From Hellea sp. (lineage in GTDB: Bacteria; Pseudomonadota; Alphaproteobacteria; Caulobacterales; Maricaulaceae): a stretch of DNA of 64,000 bases. Positions 17,457 through 26,916 of the stretch are shown here, piece after piece. Below the pieces are notes generated by a model that was not told the DNA's origin, searched no databases, and saw only the letters and a list, made by a program, of their open reading frames with translations. The position numbers and the translations under genes are program-made. Location of the stretch: positions 1 through 64,000 of the forward strand of contig JABDKG010000014.1 of assembly GCA_013002305.1 (NCBI GenBank). The letters are read 5' to 3'. How positions within the stretch are numbered: the stretch's first letter is position 1; each line of letters opens with the position of its first letter.

Positions 17457-19310
17457 ATGACCGACTCGATCGAATTTTTGCGCAATGTGGCTATTGTGGC
17501 GCACGTTGACCACGGCAAGACCACGCTAGTGGATTGTTTGCTACGTCAGTCCGGAACGCTAGAAGAGCGCGGCGAACAGTCTGAGCGTGTCATGGATAGC
17601 GGCGATATCGAAAAAGAGCGCGGCATTACTATCCTTGCAAAGAACACCGCGATAGCCTGGAATGATGGCGCGCAGAATTGGCGCATTAATATTGTCGATA
17701 CGCCGGGACATGCCGATTTTGGCGGCGAAGTTGAACGCGTCCTCTCCATGGTCGATTCTGTCGTACTCCTGGTCGACGCCGTTGAAGGCCCGATGCCGCA
17801 AACGACATTTGTGACCAAAAAGGCCCTCGCCCAAGGCCTCAAACCAATCGTAGTCGTCAATAAAGTAGACCGAAACGGCTCTCGCCCCGACTGGGCCGTT
17901 GATCAGACTTTTGATCTGTTTGACCGGCTCGGTGCCACCGATGAGCAGCTCGACTTTCCGGTGGTCTACGCGTCAGCGCTAAACGGCTGGGCCAGTACGG
18001 ATGTGTCGGCAACAGATGGCGATATGACGCCGCTTTTCAAAACGATTGTCGAGCATGCACCCGTCCCGGATGTCGATCCCGCCGCACCGCTACAGCTTCA
18101 AATTTCTGCGCTTGATTACAATTCATACCAGGGCGTGATTGGCATTGGCCGTGTCGTGCGCGGCAAGCTTAAGAAAAACCAGCAGGTCGTCATTGCATCT
18201 CCAGATGGAACCGAGCGCAAGGGCAAAGTGCTTCAGTGCTACGGTTTTATGGGCCTTGACCGTGTTGAAATGGACTCAGTCTCCGCTGGCGATATCGTCG
18301 CGTTTAATGGCATTGATGGACTGGGAATATCGGACACAATTTGCGATCCGGACCATGTCGAGCGTTTAGCAGCACTTTCGGTCGACGAACCCACCATGTC
18401 GATGACCTTCCAGGTCAATAACAGCCCGTTTGCCGGCCGCGAGGGCAAATATGTCACGTCGCGTAATATTAAAGACCGCCTCGATAAAGAGCTGATCCAC
18501 AATGTGGCGCTCAAGGTTGAGCAGCTTGATGATGCCGATAAATTTCGGGTATCCGGACGGGGCGAATTGCACCTGTCTATCCTGATCGAAAATATGCGCC
18601 GCGAAGGCTATGAGCTTGCAATTTCGCGTCCGCAAGTAATCAATAAGGAAATTGACGGCATACTTTGCGAGCCATGGGAGGCTTTGACGGTTGATGTGGA
18701 AGAAGATCATCAAGGCTCAATCATGGAGAAGCTTGGCGAGCGCAAAGGCCAGCTTAAAGACATGATGCCAGACGGCAAAGGTCGTGTTCGGATCGATTAT
18801 GATATTCCGACACGGGGTATGATTGGATTTCGCTCGGAATTTCTCACTTTAACGTCAGGTACCGGTCTAATGTATCACGTCTTTGACCGCTACGCGCCGC
18901 GCACCAAAGCCGGTATTGGACGTCGCCAGAAAGGCGTCCTGATCTCCAAGGAAACGGGCAAAGCAGCAGGCTTCGCGCTTTGGAATCTGCAGGAGCGCGG
19001 GAAAATGTTCGTCGGCCACGCCACTGAAGTTTACCAGGGTATGGTCATCGGCATCCACGCCCGCGACAATGATCTGACGGTCAATCCGCTAAAAGGCAAG
19101 CAGCTCACAAACGTCCGGGCTTCTGGAACGGATGAAGCCGTGGTCCTAACGACGCCGATTAATGTGACCCTCGAATACGCGCTGGAATTTATCAATGATG
19201 ATGAACTGGTTGAAGTCACGCCGGAAAGCATCCGTATCCGCAAGCGCTTTCTGGAAGAGCATGAGCGCAAAAAAGAATCCCGCCGAGTGGACGCGCTCGA
19301 AGCTTCCTAA
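17457..19310 (+). CDS. typA: Ribosome-associated GTPase TypA/BipA
   Basis: The 617-residue protein is a translational GTPase close in length to E. coli BipA (607). G motifs are [11 protein letters not shown] (P-loop), [11 protein letters not shown] (G3) and VVNKVDR (G4). The EF-G-like domains follow, with [24 protein letters not shown] and the BipA-specific C-terminal domain. Its role is 50S assembly and translation under cold and stress. The frame is open to 17379, but the start at ATG 17457 (GGAAG upstream; a second ATG at 17454) fits the family N-terminus. Confidence 0.96.
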   Translation: MTDSIEFLRNVAIVAHVDHGKTTLVDCLLRQSGTLEERGEQSERVMDSGDIEKERGITILAKNTAIAWNDGAQNWRINIVDTPGHADFGGEVERVLSMVDSVVLLVDAVEGPMPQTTFVTKKALAQGLKPIVVVNKVDRNGSRPDWAVDQTFDLFDRLGATDEQLDFPVVYASALNGWASTDVSATDGDMTPLFKTIVEHAPVPDVDPAAPLQLQISALDYNSYQGVIGIGRVVRGKLKKNQQVVIASPDGTERKGKVLQCYGFMGLDRVEMDSVSAGDIVAFNGIDGLGISDTICDPDHVERLAALSVDEPTMSMTFQVNNSPFAGREGKYVTSRNIKDRLDKELIHNVALKVEQLDDADKFRVSGRGELHLSILIENMRREGYELAISRPQVINKEIDGILCEPWEALTVDVEEDHQGSIMEKLGERKGQLKDMMPDGKGRVRIDYDIPTRGMIGFRSEFLTLTSGTGLMYHVFDRYAPRTKAGIGRRQKGVLISKETGKAAGFALWNLQERGKMFVGHATEVYQGMVIGIHARDNDLTVNPLKGKQLTNVRASGTDEAVVLTTPINVTLEYALEFINDDELVEVTPESIRIRKRFLEEHERKKESRRVDALEAS

Positions 19311-19382
19311 ATATTATTTGCATCCATATTTGAGCTTCGCTCCGTCTAACAGATAACAACAGTTATTTATTAGGAGAGTATA

Positions 19383-19742
19383 ATGGAAGCCATTGGACCA
19401 ATTGCATTATTTGCAGCTGTGGCCGCGATCGTCTGGATTGTATTTCACAATAAGACCAAATCCCAGAAACAGTCATTTGAGATCATCGAAAAGATGGTCG
19501 ATCGCGGTGATAAAATTGATGAGGAAACGGTAAAAGCGCTAGGCGTTCGGCCAGCGCCCGCTGAAAGGGATCTCAAAATCGGTATGATTTTGGTCGCGAT
19601 CGCCTGTGGGTTCTTTATCTTTGCCGGTATGATCCCGGAAGAAGAAGGTCAGATTGCGCTTCGCGGTATTGGCTCATTTCCGCTTTTGGTAGGTCTGGTC
19701 TATTGTGCCTTCTGGTTAATGTTTGGCCGCAACAAATTTTAA
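19383..19742 (+). CDS. Two-helix membrane protein (DUF6249-like) upstream of an ECF sigma gene
   Basis: The 119-residue protein starts at ATG 19383, after AGGAGAG. It has an N-terminal membrane helix (about 3-21), a cytoplasmic stretch with SFEIIEKMVDRGDKIDEETVKALG, and two further hydrophobic segments (about 66-80 and 98-113). The middle motif matches the small membrane proteins often found before ECF sigma factors in alphaproteobacteria and annotated DUF6249; that label is from memory. It is the first gene of a three-gene cassette. Its TAA lies in the same reading frame as the sigma factor that follows. Confidence 0.7.
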   Translation: MEAIGPIALFAAVAAIVWIVFHNKTKSQKQSFEIIEKMVDRGDKIDEETVKALGVRPAPAERDLKIGMILVAIACGFFIFAGMIPEEEGQIALRGIGSFPLLVGLVYCAFWLMFGRNKF

Positions 19743-19751
19743 GGCATCTGT

Positions 19752-20237
19752 ATCCGACAGACCGACACATTCACGCCTATTGTCCGTGCCCATCAGGGCG
19801 CGGTCCGGACGTTTTTACGCCGTCTAACCCGCAATCAGGCTCTGGCAGATGATCTTTCGCAGGTTACGTTCATGAAGGCGTTTCAGAAATGGACGGCCAT
19901 TCAGGACCAAAAAGCGGTCAAAGCCTGGCTCTTTAGCATCGCTTACCGCGCATTTCTGGATCACTACCGCAAAGAAAAAAGGCGCAAAGAACTGACGCCA
20001 GAATTTGACGATCCCGTCGCCCAGGCCACCATGGGCGCAGCTATGGATATCGCTGATGCTATGGCAGAATTGCCCGAAGATTGCCGCGCCGCGATTATGC
20101 TAAACTTGGCTTATGGATATTCCCATGACCAGGTTTCAAAAATATTAGACATGCCGCTTGGTACTGTGAAATCGCATGTGCAGCGCGGAAAAACCCGCCT
20201 TAGGGATTTCCTACAGGCTTATGAAGGTGTAAGATGA
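19752..20237 (+). CDS. ECF-type RNA polymerase sigma factor, non-standard start
   Basis: Region 2 is intact in this frame: FTPIVRAHQGAVRTFLRR followed by ADDLSQVTFMKAFQKW. Region 4 follows (AMAELPEDCRAAIMLNLAYGYSH, then LDMPLGTVKSHVQRGKTRLR). However, there is no ATG, GTG or TTG in frame between the upstream stop (19740-19742) and ATG 19872, and starting at 19872 would delete most of region 2. I place the start provisionally at ATC 19752, seven bases after AAGG, giving 161 residues, normal for the family. Readthrough of the TAA or a sequence error are alternatives. The stop overlaps the next gene (ATGA). Confidence 0.72.
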   Translation: MRQTDTFTPIVRAHQGAVRTFLRRLTRNQALADDLSQVTFMKAFQKWTAIQDQKAVKAWLFSIAYRAFLDHYRKEKRRKELTPEFDDPVAQATMGAAMDIADAMAELPEDCRAAIMLNLAYGYSHDQVSKILDMPLGTVKSHVQRGKTRLRDFLQAYEGVR

Positions 20238-20563
20238 ACCATATGTCCTTACCTGACGAAAATTTTCAGATGCTGTTGGCCGATTATGCGCGAGACACGA
20301 AGGATAATGGCTTTTCGGAGGCTGTTGTCACCCGGATTGCGGCCCAGTCTCAATCCGAGGCGAGAATTAGACGCTATGGGATTATGGGCGCTATTTTAGT
20401 CGGCGGCGCAATTGCCGGTACTCAAATATTGCAGTTTTCGAAAATTTTCGACGGCGCAGCAATTAGCGGGGCCTTTTCATCGCTGCCATTAGTACCGCTA
20501 GCGGCAGCTATTTTCATTCCATTCATGGTCTGGCTATTGGAACAACGCGAAATTTCGCTCTAA
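20234..20563 (+). CDS. Putative membrane anti-sigma factor
   Basis: The 109-residue protein overlaps the sigma gene by four bases (ATGA), the usual arrangement for a sigma/anti-sigma pair. Its N-terminal 50 residues are soluble and helical (LPDENFQMLLADYARDTKDNGFSEAVVTRIAAQ). Two membrane helices follow (about 53-70 and 84-101). I see no zinc anti-sigma HxxxCxxC motif, so if it is an anti-sigma factor it is of a non-ZAS type. The assignment rests mainly on position. Confidence 0.6.
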   Translation: MNHMSLPDENFQMLLADYARDTKDNGFSEAVVTRIAAQSQSEARIRRYGIMGAILVGGAIAGTQILQFSKIFDGAAISGAFSSLPLVPLAAAIFIPFMVWLLEQREISL

Positions 20564-20621
20564 AGCTTGCCTTTCAGCGGCATTGTCGCCATTTATGCGC
20601 GCCTAACCGGAGTTTCCGACA

Positions 20622-23195
20622 ATGCGCACCGATTCAGCACCCATCCCGACACGCCTGGCCGACTACACACCGACAAATTTCCAAATCAATAGCGTATATC
20701 TGGATTTTGATCTAAACCCAAACACAACAAGGGTCCGCTCCCGTCTGCAATTAACACGGCTATCAGGTGGCGATTTAGTGCTCGACGGCGAGGATATTTC
20801 TCTAAAATCTGTCCGTATTGACGGAAAACACCTCAAACGGAGCGAATATAAGCTGACGCAAACCCAGCTTATTCTTAATAACCTGCCGGATAGCTGTGTT
20901 CTTGAGATAGAAACCGTCTGTAATCCATCTACCAATTCAACTCTTATGGGCCTTTATGTTTCTGGCGGCCGGTTCTGCACGCAATGTGAGGCTCAAGGAT
21001 TTCGCCGGATGACTTATTATATGGACCGACCAGACGTCATGTCCGTGTTCAAAGTCCGAATCGAAGCCCCTAGAGAGAAATATCCTTACCTACTAGCCAA
21101 CGGCAATTGTATCGAACAAGGCGAACTTCCCGGCGGCAAACATTTCGCAATCTGGGAAGATCCGTTTAAAAAACCCTGCTATTTGTTCGCGCTCGTCGCC
21201 GGTGAATTTGATTTATTGGAGGACAGTTTTAAGACAATGAGCGGGCGCGATATTCCTTTAACCATCTATGTCGATCCTGGCGACGCGCCGCGAGCCGAAT
21301 ATGCCATGGACAGTCTTAAGCGATCCATGAAATGGGACGAGGAAGCTTTTGGTCGGGAATATGATCTAGACCGTTTCATGATCGTCGCTGTCCGCGATTT
21401 CAATTTCGGCGCCATGGAAAATAAAGGTCTGAACATTTTTAATTCCGCGCTTCTTTTAGCTGACGCTGAGACAGCAACCGATTTGAATTTTGAACGGATC
21501 GAAAGCGTTGTTGCCCATGAGTATTTCCACAATTGGACCGGCAACCGGATCACGTGCCGCGACTGGTTTCAGCTATGCCTTAAAGAAGGCTTTACGGTTT
21601 TTCGAGATCAGGAATTTTCAGCCGATATGCGCGGCGCGACGGTCCAGAGAATTAAAGATGTGCGCGCTCTGAGATCTCGTCAGTTTCCTGAAGATCAAGG
21701 CCCGTTAGCTCACCCTGTCCGCCCGACCGAATATCTTAAAATTGACAATTTCTACACGGCGACAATTTATGAAAAAGGCGCCGAAATTATCCGCATGTTA
21801 AAAACAATGCTCGGCAGTGAGATGTTCCGAAAAGGCTGCGATTATTATTTTGATAGGCTCGATGGTACGGCGTCAACTGTCGAAGAATTCATCCACTGTT
21901 TCGAAAATATTTCTGGAAAAGATTTGTCACAATTTATGCGCTGGTACGAACAGGCCGGAACGCCGATGATTCAGGTTAATAAGTCCGGTCAAAACATTGA
22001 ATTAAAACAATTTAATAGACCGACACCAGGGCAATTAAATAAAAAAGCAAAAGTCATTCCGTTGAGTTGGGCCACAGTTCACGACAACGGCAAAAATAGC
22101 GAAGAGCAGCTCACAATTTTAGACAGCGCCTCCATCCGTTTGAGCGCAGAGAACGGCACGCCGTCATTATTTCGGAATTTCTCAGCCCCCGTCGTTTTGA
22201 AAACGAATTTTGAAACCAGTGACTATCTGCGTTTGATGGCCCATGACAAAGATGGCTTTAACCGCTGGGAAGCTGGCCAGACTATCGCAAGGCAATTATT
22301 GAGTGGCGCAACGCAAGCCATTCAGCAAGGCATTGAGCCAGAGATCAATCCTGCTTTACGCGGTTATACAGAAGCCTTAAAAAACACACTTTTGGACAAT
22401 CAATTCGACCCTGCTTTTAAAGCGCTCGTTCTGACTCCTCCGGACGATACTGAAATCATTCAGGCCCTGGAAAATACAGATCCTATTGCCGCAAACTTGG
22501 CCGGTCGATGGTTAAAGCGAGCCATTGGTGACCACCTGCGTGCAGAGTTACTCGAGACTTACCATGCGATGAAAGAACAAGGCCCATTTTCGCCCTCTGC
22601 CGAAGCTGCCGGCCGGCGCGCGCTCGGTAATCAAGCCTTAGCTCTCCTTGCGTCACGACTTGACCCTCAAGCGGCGCCGCTCGCGATTGATCAACTCAAC
22701 CGCGCTACCAATATGACACATGAGTTAGCTGCCCTAATCACCCTCACTCACTTAGGCGGCCGCCGCATTGACCAGTCGTTGGAAAATTTTTACGAAAAAT
22801 GGAAAGATAAACCGTTGGTAATCGACAAATGGTTTGGTGTCGGAGCCGCCCGGCCCGGCCCTCACAGTCTAATACACGTCGAGGCATTGACCGAACACCC
22901 TGCCTATGACGCAACAAATCCTAACCGGGTTCGGGCGTTAATTGGTACGTTTGCGGTTCGAAACCCTGAAGGATTTCACAGTCATGACGGCTCCGGTTAT
23001 GCTTTTTATGCCCGCCAGATTTCACACCTTGATAAGCGTAATCCGTCTGTCGCCGCCCGGCTATTGGGGGCATTTGAAATTGCGCCAAAACTAGACCAAC
23101 ATCGTCAAGATTTGATAAGAGCGGAACTTAAATCCATTATAGCCTCCAAGCCGTCAAAAAATGTCCTTGAAATTGCTAGCAAAATTCTTGGGTAA
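20622..23195 (+). CDS. pepN: Aminopeptidase N (M1 family)
   Basis: The 857-residue metallopeptidase is close to E. coli PepN in length (870). The exopeptidase motif is GAMENKGLNIFN, and the zinc motif HEYFH (299-303) is followed by LKEGFTVFRDQEF, which supplies the third ligand. Further family landmarks are the N-terminal beta domain and the helical C-terminal half beginning after FRNFSAPVVLKTNF. It trims N-terminal residues from peptides in the cytoplasm; no signal peptide is present. The gene is separate from the sigma cassette (58-bp gap). Confidence 0.96.
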   Translation: MRTDSAPIPTRLADYTPTNFQINSVYLDFDLNPNTTRVRSRLQLTRLSGGDLVLDGEDISLKSVRIDGKHLKRSEYKLTQTQLILNNLPDSCVLEIETVCNPSTNSTLMGLYVSGGRFCTQCEAQGFRRMTYYMDRPDVMSVFKVRIEAPREKYPYLLANGNCIEQGELPGGKHFAIWEDPFKKPCYLFALVAGEFDLLEDSFKTMSGRDIPLTIYVDPGDAPRAEYAMDSLKRSMKWDEEAFGREYDLDRFMIVAVRDFNFGAMENKGLNIFNSALLLADAETATDLNFERIESVVAHEYFHNWTGNRITCRDWFQLCLKEGFTVFRDQEFSADMRGATVQRIKDVRALRSRQFPEDQGPLAHPVRPTEYLKIDNFYTATIYEKGAEIIRMLKTMLGSEMFRKGCDYYFDRLDGTASTVEEFIHCFENISGKDLSQFMRWYEQAGTPMIQVNKSGQNIELKQFNRPTPGQLNKKAKVIPLSWATVHDNGKNSEEQLTILDSASIRLSAENGTPSLFRNFSAPVVLKTNFETSDYLRLMAHDKDGFNRWEAGQTIARQLLSGATQAIQQGIEPEINPALRGYTEALKNTLLDNQFDPAFKALVLTPPDDTEIIQALENTDPIAANLAGRWLKRAIGDHLRAELLETYHAMKEQGPFSPSAEAAGRRALGNQALALLASRLDPQAAPLAIDQLNRATNMTHELAALITLTHLGGRRIDQSLENFYEKWKDKPLVIDKWFGVGAARPGPHSLIHVEALTEHPAYDATNPNRVRALIGTFAVRNPEGFHSHDGSGYAFYARQISHLDKRNPSVAARLLGAFEIAPKLDQHRQDLIRAELKSIIASKPSKNVLEIASKILG

Positions 23196-23257
23196 ATTTT
23201 CGGAAGTTTGATGCCTATGTAAGGACTTTCTTTAGGCCTATCTGTTAACTGGGACGG

Positions 23258-23989
23258 ATGATTGATCCTAGAACTTTTCACGGATTTCGCGAACATGTGT
23301 CAGAACACATGTACCGGGTCATGAAGCAGCCCATTGTCGAGCTCGATTCCGGTGAAATATCCCATTATGAGTGGCTTGTTCGATTTGAACATGAAGCCGG
23401 TGTGGTCGGGGTAATTCGCCCGGCGGAACTTTCCGGCGCGATAAAGGATCTTGACCTGTCCATGCTCGCGCGCGCTGTCCTGACTTTGAACAAATATCCG
23501 GATGGCCACGGAATGGCCGTAAATTTATCGGGAGCATCGATAGATCTTCCGGGTTTTGAACATGCATTAATGGCGTGTCTTTCCGCCTTGGAAGGACCGC
23601 CGTCGAAATTAATGATCGAACTCACTGAAACATGGGATTTGGACAACCTCCACAAGGCCAAGGATATTCTGATCAAACTTCAAGATCGCGGGCATAAGAT
23701 ATGCCTTGATGATGTTGGCGCCGGGGCGGCCTCAATTCGTTACCTGCGCGCCCTACCTGCCGATTATCTCAAAATCGACGGAGAATTTGTCGTTTCCGCT
23801 ATGACTAATGAACGAGAAGAAGCAATTTTAGACGCGTTATTTACACTTCGGGATAGCCTTGGTTTTAAATTCATAGCCGAAGGCGTCGAGACCGACCAAA
23901 TTATGGATTTCATACGCCAAAAAGGTTTTGACGCCGCCCAAGGCTATGCAATTGGGAAACCAACGCCGGAAACCAGACTGGATAACTAG
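23258..23989 (+). CDS. Stand-alone EAL-domain protein (probable c-di-GMP phosphodiesterase)
   Basis: The 243 residues are almost entirely one EAL domain. The signature loop reads EWLVRF instead of EALLRW, keeping Glu and Leu. Other catalytic positions appear intact: AVNLSG (Asn), IELTET (Glu), LDDVGAG (Asp-Asp), YLKIDG (Lys), AEGVET (Glu) and AQGYAIG (Gln). It should therefore hydrolyse c-di-GMP to pGpG. There is no GGDEF, PAS, receiver or membrane segment, so input must come from partners. It precedes a PleC-like kinase by 68 bp in the same direction. Confidence 0.85.
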   Translation: MIDPRTFHGFREHVSEHMYRVMKQPIVELDSGEISHYEWLVRFEHEAGVVGVIRPAELSGAIKDLDLSMLARAVLTLNKYPDGHGMAVNLSGASIDLPGFEHALMACLSALEGPPSKLMIELTETWDLDNLHKAKDILIKLQDRGHKICLDDVGAGAASIRYLRALPADYLKIDGEFVVSAMTNEREEAILDALFTLRDSLGFKFIAEGVETDQIMDFIRQKGFDAAQGYAIGKPTPETRLDN

Positions 23990-24057
23990 CAATGCTTTGT
24001 GTTTTTAAGCTATTTCGGTGAAACTGTAACAAAAAGAATGATTCGAAAAGACGCTGA

Positions 24058-26916
24058 GTGAACCAACCCTATCCACATCAACCCGGAATACCGGCCCAGC
24101 ACGGAAATCAGCGCAGTGTCGCGCCCCCTGCGCCGCCGCCTATGCCGCAGCGTTCCGGAAATCCCAGACAAACCCTTTCGGGGCAATCTTATGAGCCCAA
24201 TCGCGTCGAGGTTGAGGATAGACGGACAAAAGAAAAACAGAGTAGATTTAGCGAGCTTTCGGAGAGCTTAGAGCATACATCTTTGAAAAATATTCTGCTC
24301 GCGATCATTACCTTTCTTTTGTTTTTCGCATTATTGGCCTTTCTGATCGTTTCGGAACAAAGAAGACAAGAAGGAACTTCCTACCGCGCCCAGCTTTCTG
24401 CACGGCTTCAGCTGGATACGGCGAACGCGAAAGCCTATTTGGACAATCAACTTGCCTGGATTGATAACGGGTTGGTTTCTGGTTCCAATGCAGCACAACT
24501 TGTAAATATTGTGGCAAAATCACCGACTGTGTCAGATGTTGCGATTGTGGACGGATCCGGAAATGTTTTGGCAGGTACACCTAACGCCCAAAGCCTATCA
24601 CAAATTAGTACCAACTCCATTCCGCAATCTGGCGTTATGATCACTTCATTGATTTCACCGCAGGGCCAAATAAATCCCGTTATTGTTAAAAAATTAAATA
24701 GCGCCTCACTGATCACAGTTTTGACCCCGGGTTCATTGTTGGGCCAGAATGCCGGCAAGACCGCAATTGTAGACATGAATGGCCGTGCAATTGACGGTCC
24801 CACTCTTCTCGGTCAATCTGATTCAGCTCGTTTTTACAACATGCCAGCGAGCGAATTGCGGGGTCATTTTAAAAGCGGCGACTTAGGCGCAACCAAAACG
24901 AAAATATCGGGTTCGAAAAGTTGGTTGGGATATCAAAAAATCCCTGACTCCACGCTCTATGTCGTCAAACCCGCACCGTTTTACCCAGATTCTAAATGGA
25001 AAATGACATTTGGATTTCTGAGTTTGTTGTTCATGGGCACACTGGCGATGCTTTGGTCACTTTTCAAGAACATGCAGGCTCAAGTCGACACAGCGGTCGA
25101 AACTACATCTGCCAATGAAGTTTCTCAACAGCGCTACCGTGCTGCCCTCGATGGCTCACGCGGCGGTGTTTGGGAGGTCAATCTTGCGGAGAATACAGCT
25201 TATATTAGCCAATCTTTGTCCCGTCTGCTGGGCATGCCTGAGCAAGAACACACGATGCCTGTTCCGCAATTTCTAGCGTTGTTTCATGACTCGGACCGCG
25301 AGAAACTATTATATAATATTCGCCGCGCCCACATGACGGGAGACTTTGATGTTGATATTAATGTGGCCCGGCTTCCATTAACAGTTGCTTGCCGCGGCAG
25401 GCCTTCGACACGCGGAATGGACCACTCACGTGTCGTGATCGGTATGGCGCTGGATGTTTCAGAGCAGCGCGGCGCACAATTACGTCTCCAAGCCGCAGAG
25501 GCCCGCCTTCACGATGCACTCCGTGCAATGAACGATTCATTTGTGATTTGGGATCAACGTGACCAGCTCACACTTTGGAATGCCAAGTTTGAAGACTTTT
25601 TTGGCTTCCAACCCGGGACGTTAATGCCCGGCATGGACCATACAATTGTCAACTATACAGCTAGCAACGCGATTATGGACAGTCTCGAGGCGGGTGACGG
25701 CCATGGCTATGAAATCATGCTAAAAGACGGACGCTGGATTCGCTATCTTGAAACCCCGACTGGAGATGGTGGCCGTGTCTCTATTGGGACTGAAATTACT
25801 GCGATCCGGACTCGAGAACACCAGCTTAAAGAAAATGAACAAGCGCTTCAAAAAACCGTCAATGTTTTGCGCAAGTCACAAAGCCGTATCGTCGAATTGG
25901 CTGAAAGCTACGAGCAAGAAAAAATTCGCGCTGAAGAAGCCAACCAATCGAAAAGCGAGTTTTTGGCAAATATGAGCCACGAGCTTCGAACGCCGCTTAA
26001 CGCCATCAATGGCTTTTCGGACATCATGAAAAAAGAAATGTTCGGACCACTTGGAGATCCTCGATACAAAGAATATGTGTCGGATATTCTATTTTCGGGA
26101 CAACATTTACTCTCCCTTATCAATGACATTTTAGACATGTCAAAAATTGAAGCTGGTAAGATGACACTACATGTCGAGAGCCTCGATATTAATGATCTGA
26201 TCCAGCAAGTTATTCGGATAGTTCGCGGACGGGCCGAAGATAATAGCCAAAAACTGGTCTTCCAGCCAGTGGACGCAAGAGAGATCGAAGCCGATCCTCG
26301 CGCAGTCAAACAAGTCCTACTTAACCTCATTACAAATGCAATCAAGTTTACGCCTGAAGGCGGCGTGGTAAGCGTCGACATCGACGTCAAATCAGCCGGG
26401 ATAATCGTCCAGGTTTCAGACACAGGTATTGGTATCGCTGCCGACGATCTGGCAAGATTGGCCCAACCATTTGAGCAGGTCGAAAACAAGGATTCCCGTA
26501 AGACCGAGGGCACAGGTCTTGGTCTAGCATTGTCCAAATCACTGGTCGAACTTCACGGCGGTAATTTCCGGATCGAGTCAACGGTCGGCGAAGGCACCAG
26601 CGTTATATTTACCTTACCGAACAAACCCATCATCCGCACCGAAGAAGAAACGGATACAGAGGTTGCGGACGAAATTTCCCGTCTGGCTCAAGATATTGCT
26701 GAAGTATTGGATGAAAACATTGGCGATGCCGCGTCCGCTGAAGACGTGCCAGTTTATGTGGCGCAAGTGCAGGAGCAACCGCCCAATAACAGCTATATCC
26801 CTAGCCATGAAGGCGCTACTGCAGGCCCGTTCAATCCTAAAGGAAATACAAATTCCCAAGACACGCAAAACACCCAGGAAATCCAGCCGCCTATGCCGAA
26901 CCCTTACGCGGCGTAA
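24058..26916 (+). CDS. PleC-like PAS sensor histidine kinase
   Basis: The 952-residue protein starts at GTG 24058. It has a Pro/Gln-rich cytoplasmic N-terminus (1-75), membrane helices at about 78-98 and 318-338 enclosing a periplasmic sensor, and two PAS-like regions (about 355-470 and 480-575). A coiled linker leads to HisKA with SHELRTPLNAINGFSDIM (phospho-acceptor His641). HATPase motifs are NLITNAIKFTPEGG, DTGIGIAADDL and EGTGLGLALSKSL. The DHp motif EMFGPLG...YVSDILFSGQHLL is typical of PleC/DivJ-type kinases acting on DivK. An acidic, Gln/Pro/Asn-rich tail of about 90 residues follows. It has no receiver domain. It converges on glnE, overlapping by 26 bp. Confidence 0.85.
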   Translation: MNQPYPHQPGIPAQHGNQRSVAPPAPPPMPQRSGNPRQTLSGQSYEPNRVEVEDRRTKEKQSRFSELSESLEHTSLKNILLAIITFLLFFALLAFLIVSEQRRQEGTSYRAQLSARLQLDTANAKAYLDNQLAWIDNGLVSGSNAAQLVNIVAKSPTVSDVAIVDGSGNVLAGTPNAQSLSQISTNSIPQSGVMITSLISPQGQINPVIVKKLNSASLITVLTPGSLLGQNAGKTAIVDMNGRAIDGPTLLGQSDSARFYNMPASELRGHFKSGDLGATKTKISGSKSWLGYQKIPDSTLYVVKPAPFYPDSKWKMTFGFLSLLFMGTLAMLWSLFKNMQAQVDTAVETTSANEVSQQRYRAALDGSRGGVWEVNLAENTAYISQSLSRLLGMPEQEHTMPVPQFLALFHDSDREKLLYNIRRAHMTGDFDVDINVARLPLTVACRGRPSTRGMDHSRVVIGMALDVSEQRGAQLRLQAAEARLHDALRAMNDSFVIWDQRDQLTLWNAKFEDFFGFQPGTLMPGMDHTIVNYTASNAIMDSLEAGDGHGYEIMLKDGRWIRYLETPTGDGGRVSIGTEITAIRTREHQLKENEQALQKTVNVLRKSQSRIVELAESYEQEKIRAEEANQSKSEFLANMSHELRTPLNAINGFSDIMKKEMFGPLGDPRYKEYVSDILFSGQHLLSLINDILDMSKIEAGKMTLHVESLDINDLIQQVIRIVRGRAEDNSQKLVFQPVDAREIEADPRAVKQVLLNLITNAIKFTPEGGVVSVDIDVKSAGIIVQVSDTGIGIAADDLARLAQPFEQVENKDSRKTEGTGLGLALSKSLVELHGGNFRIESTVGEGTSVIFTLPNKPIIRTEEETDTEVADEISRLAQDIAEVLDENIGDAASAEDVPVYVAQVQEQPPNNSYIPSHEGATAGPFNPKGNTNSQDTQNTQEIQPPMPNPYAA

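Noticed and set aside
19872-20237. Sigma factor beginning at ATG 19872
   Set aside because: The upstream 100 bases in the same frame encode conserved sigma region 2, so this start would truncate the protein.
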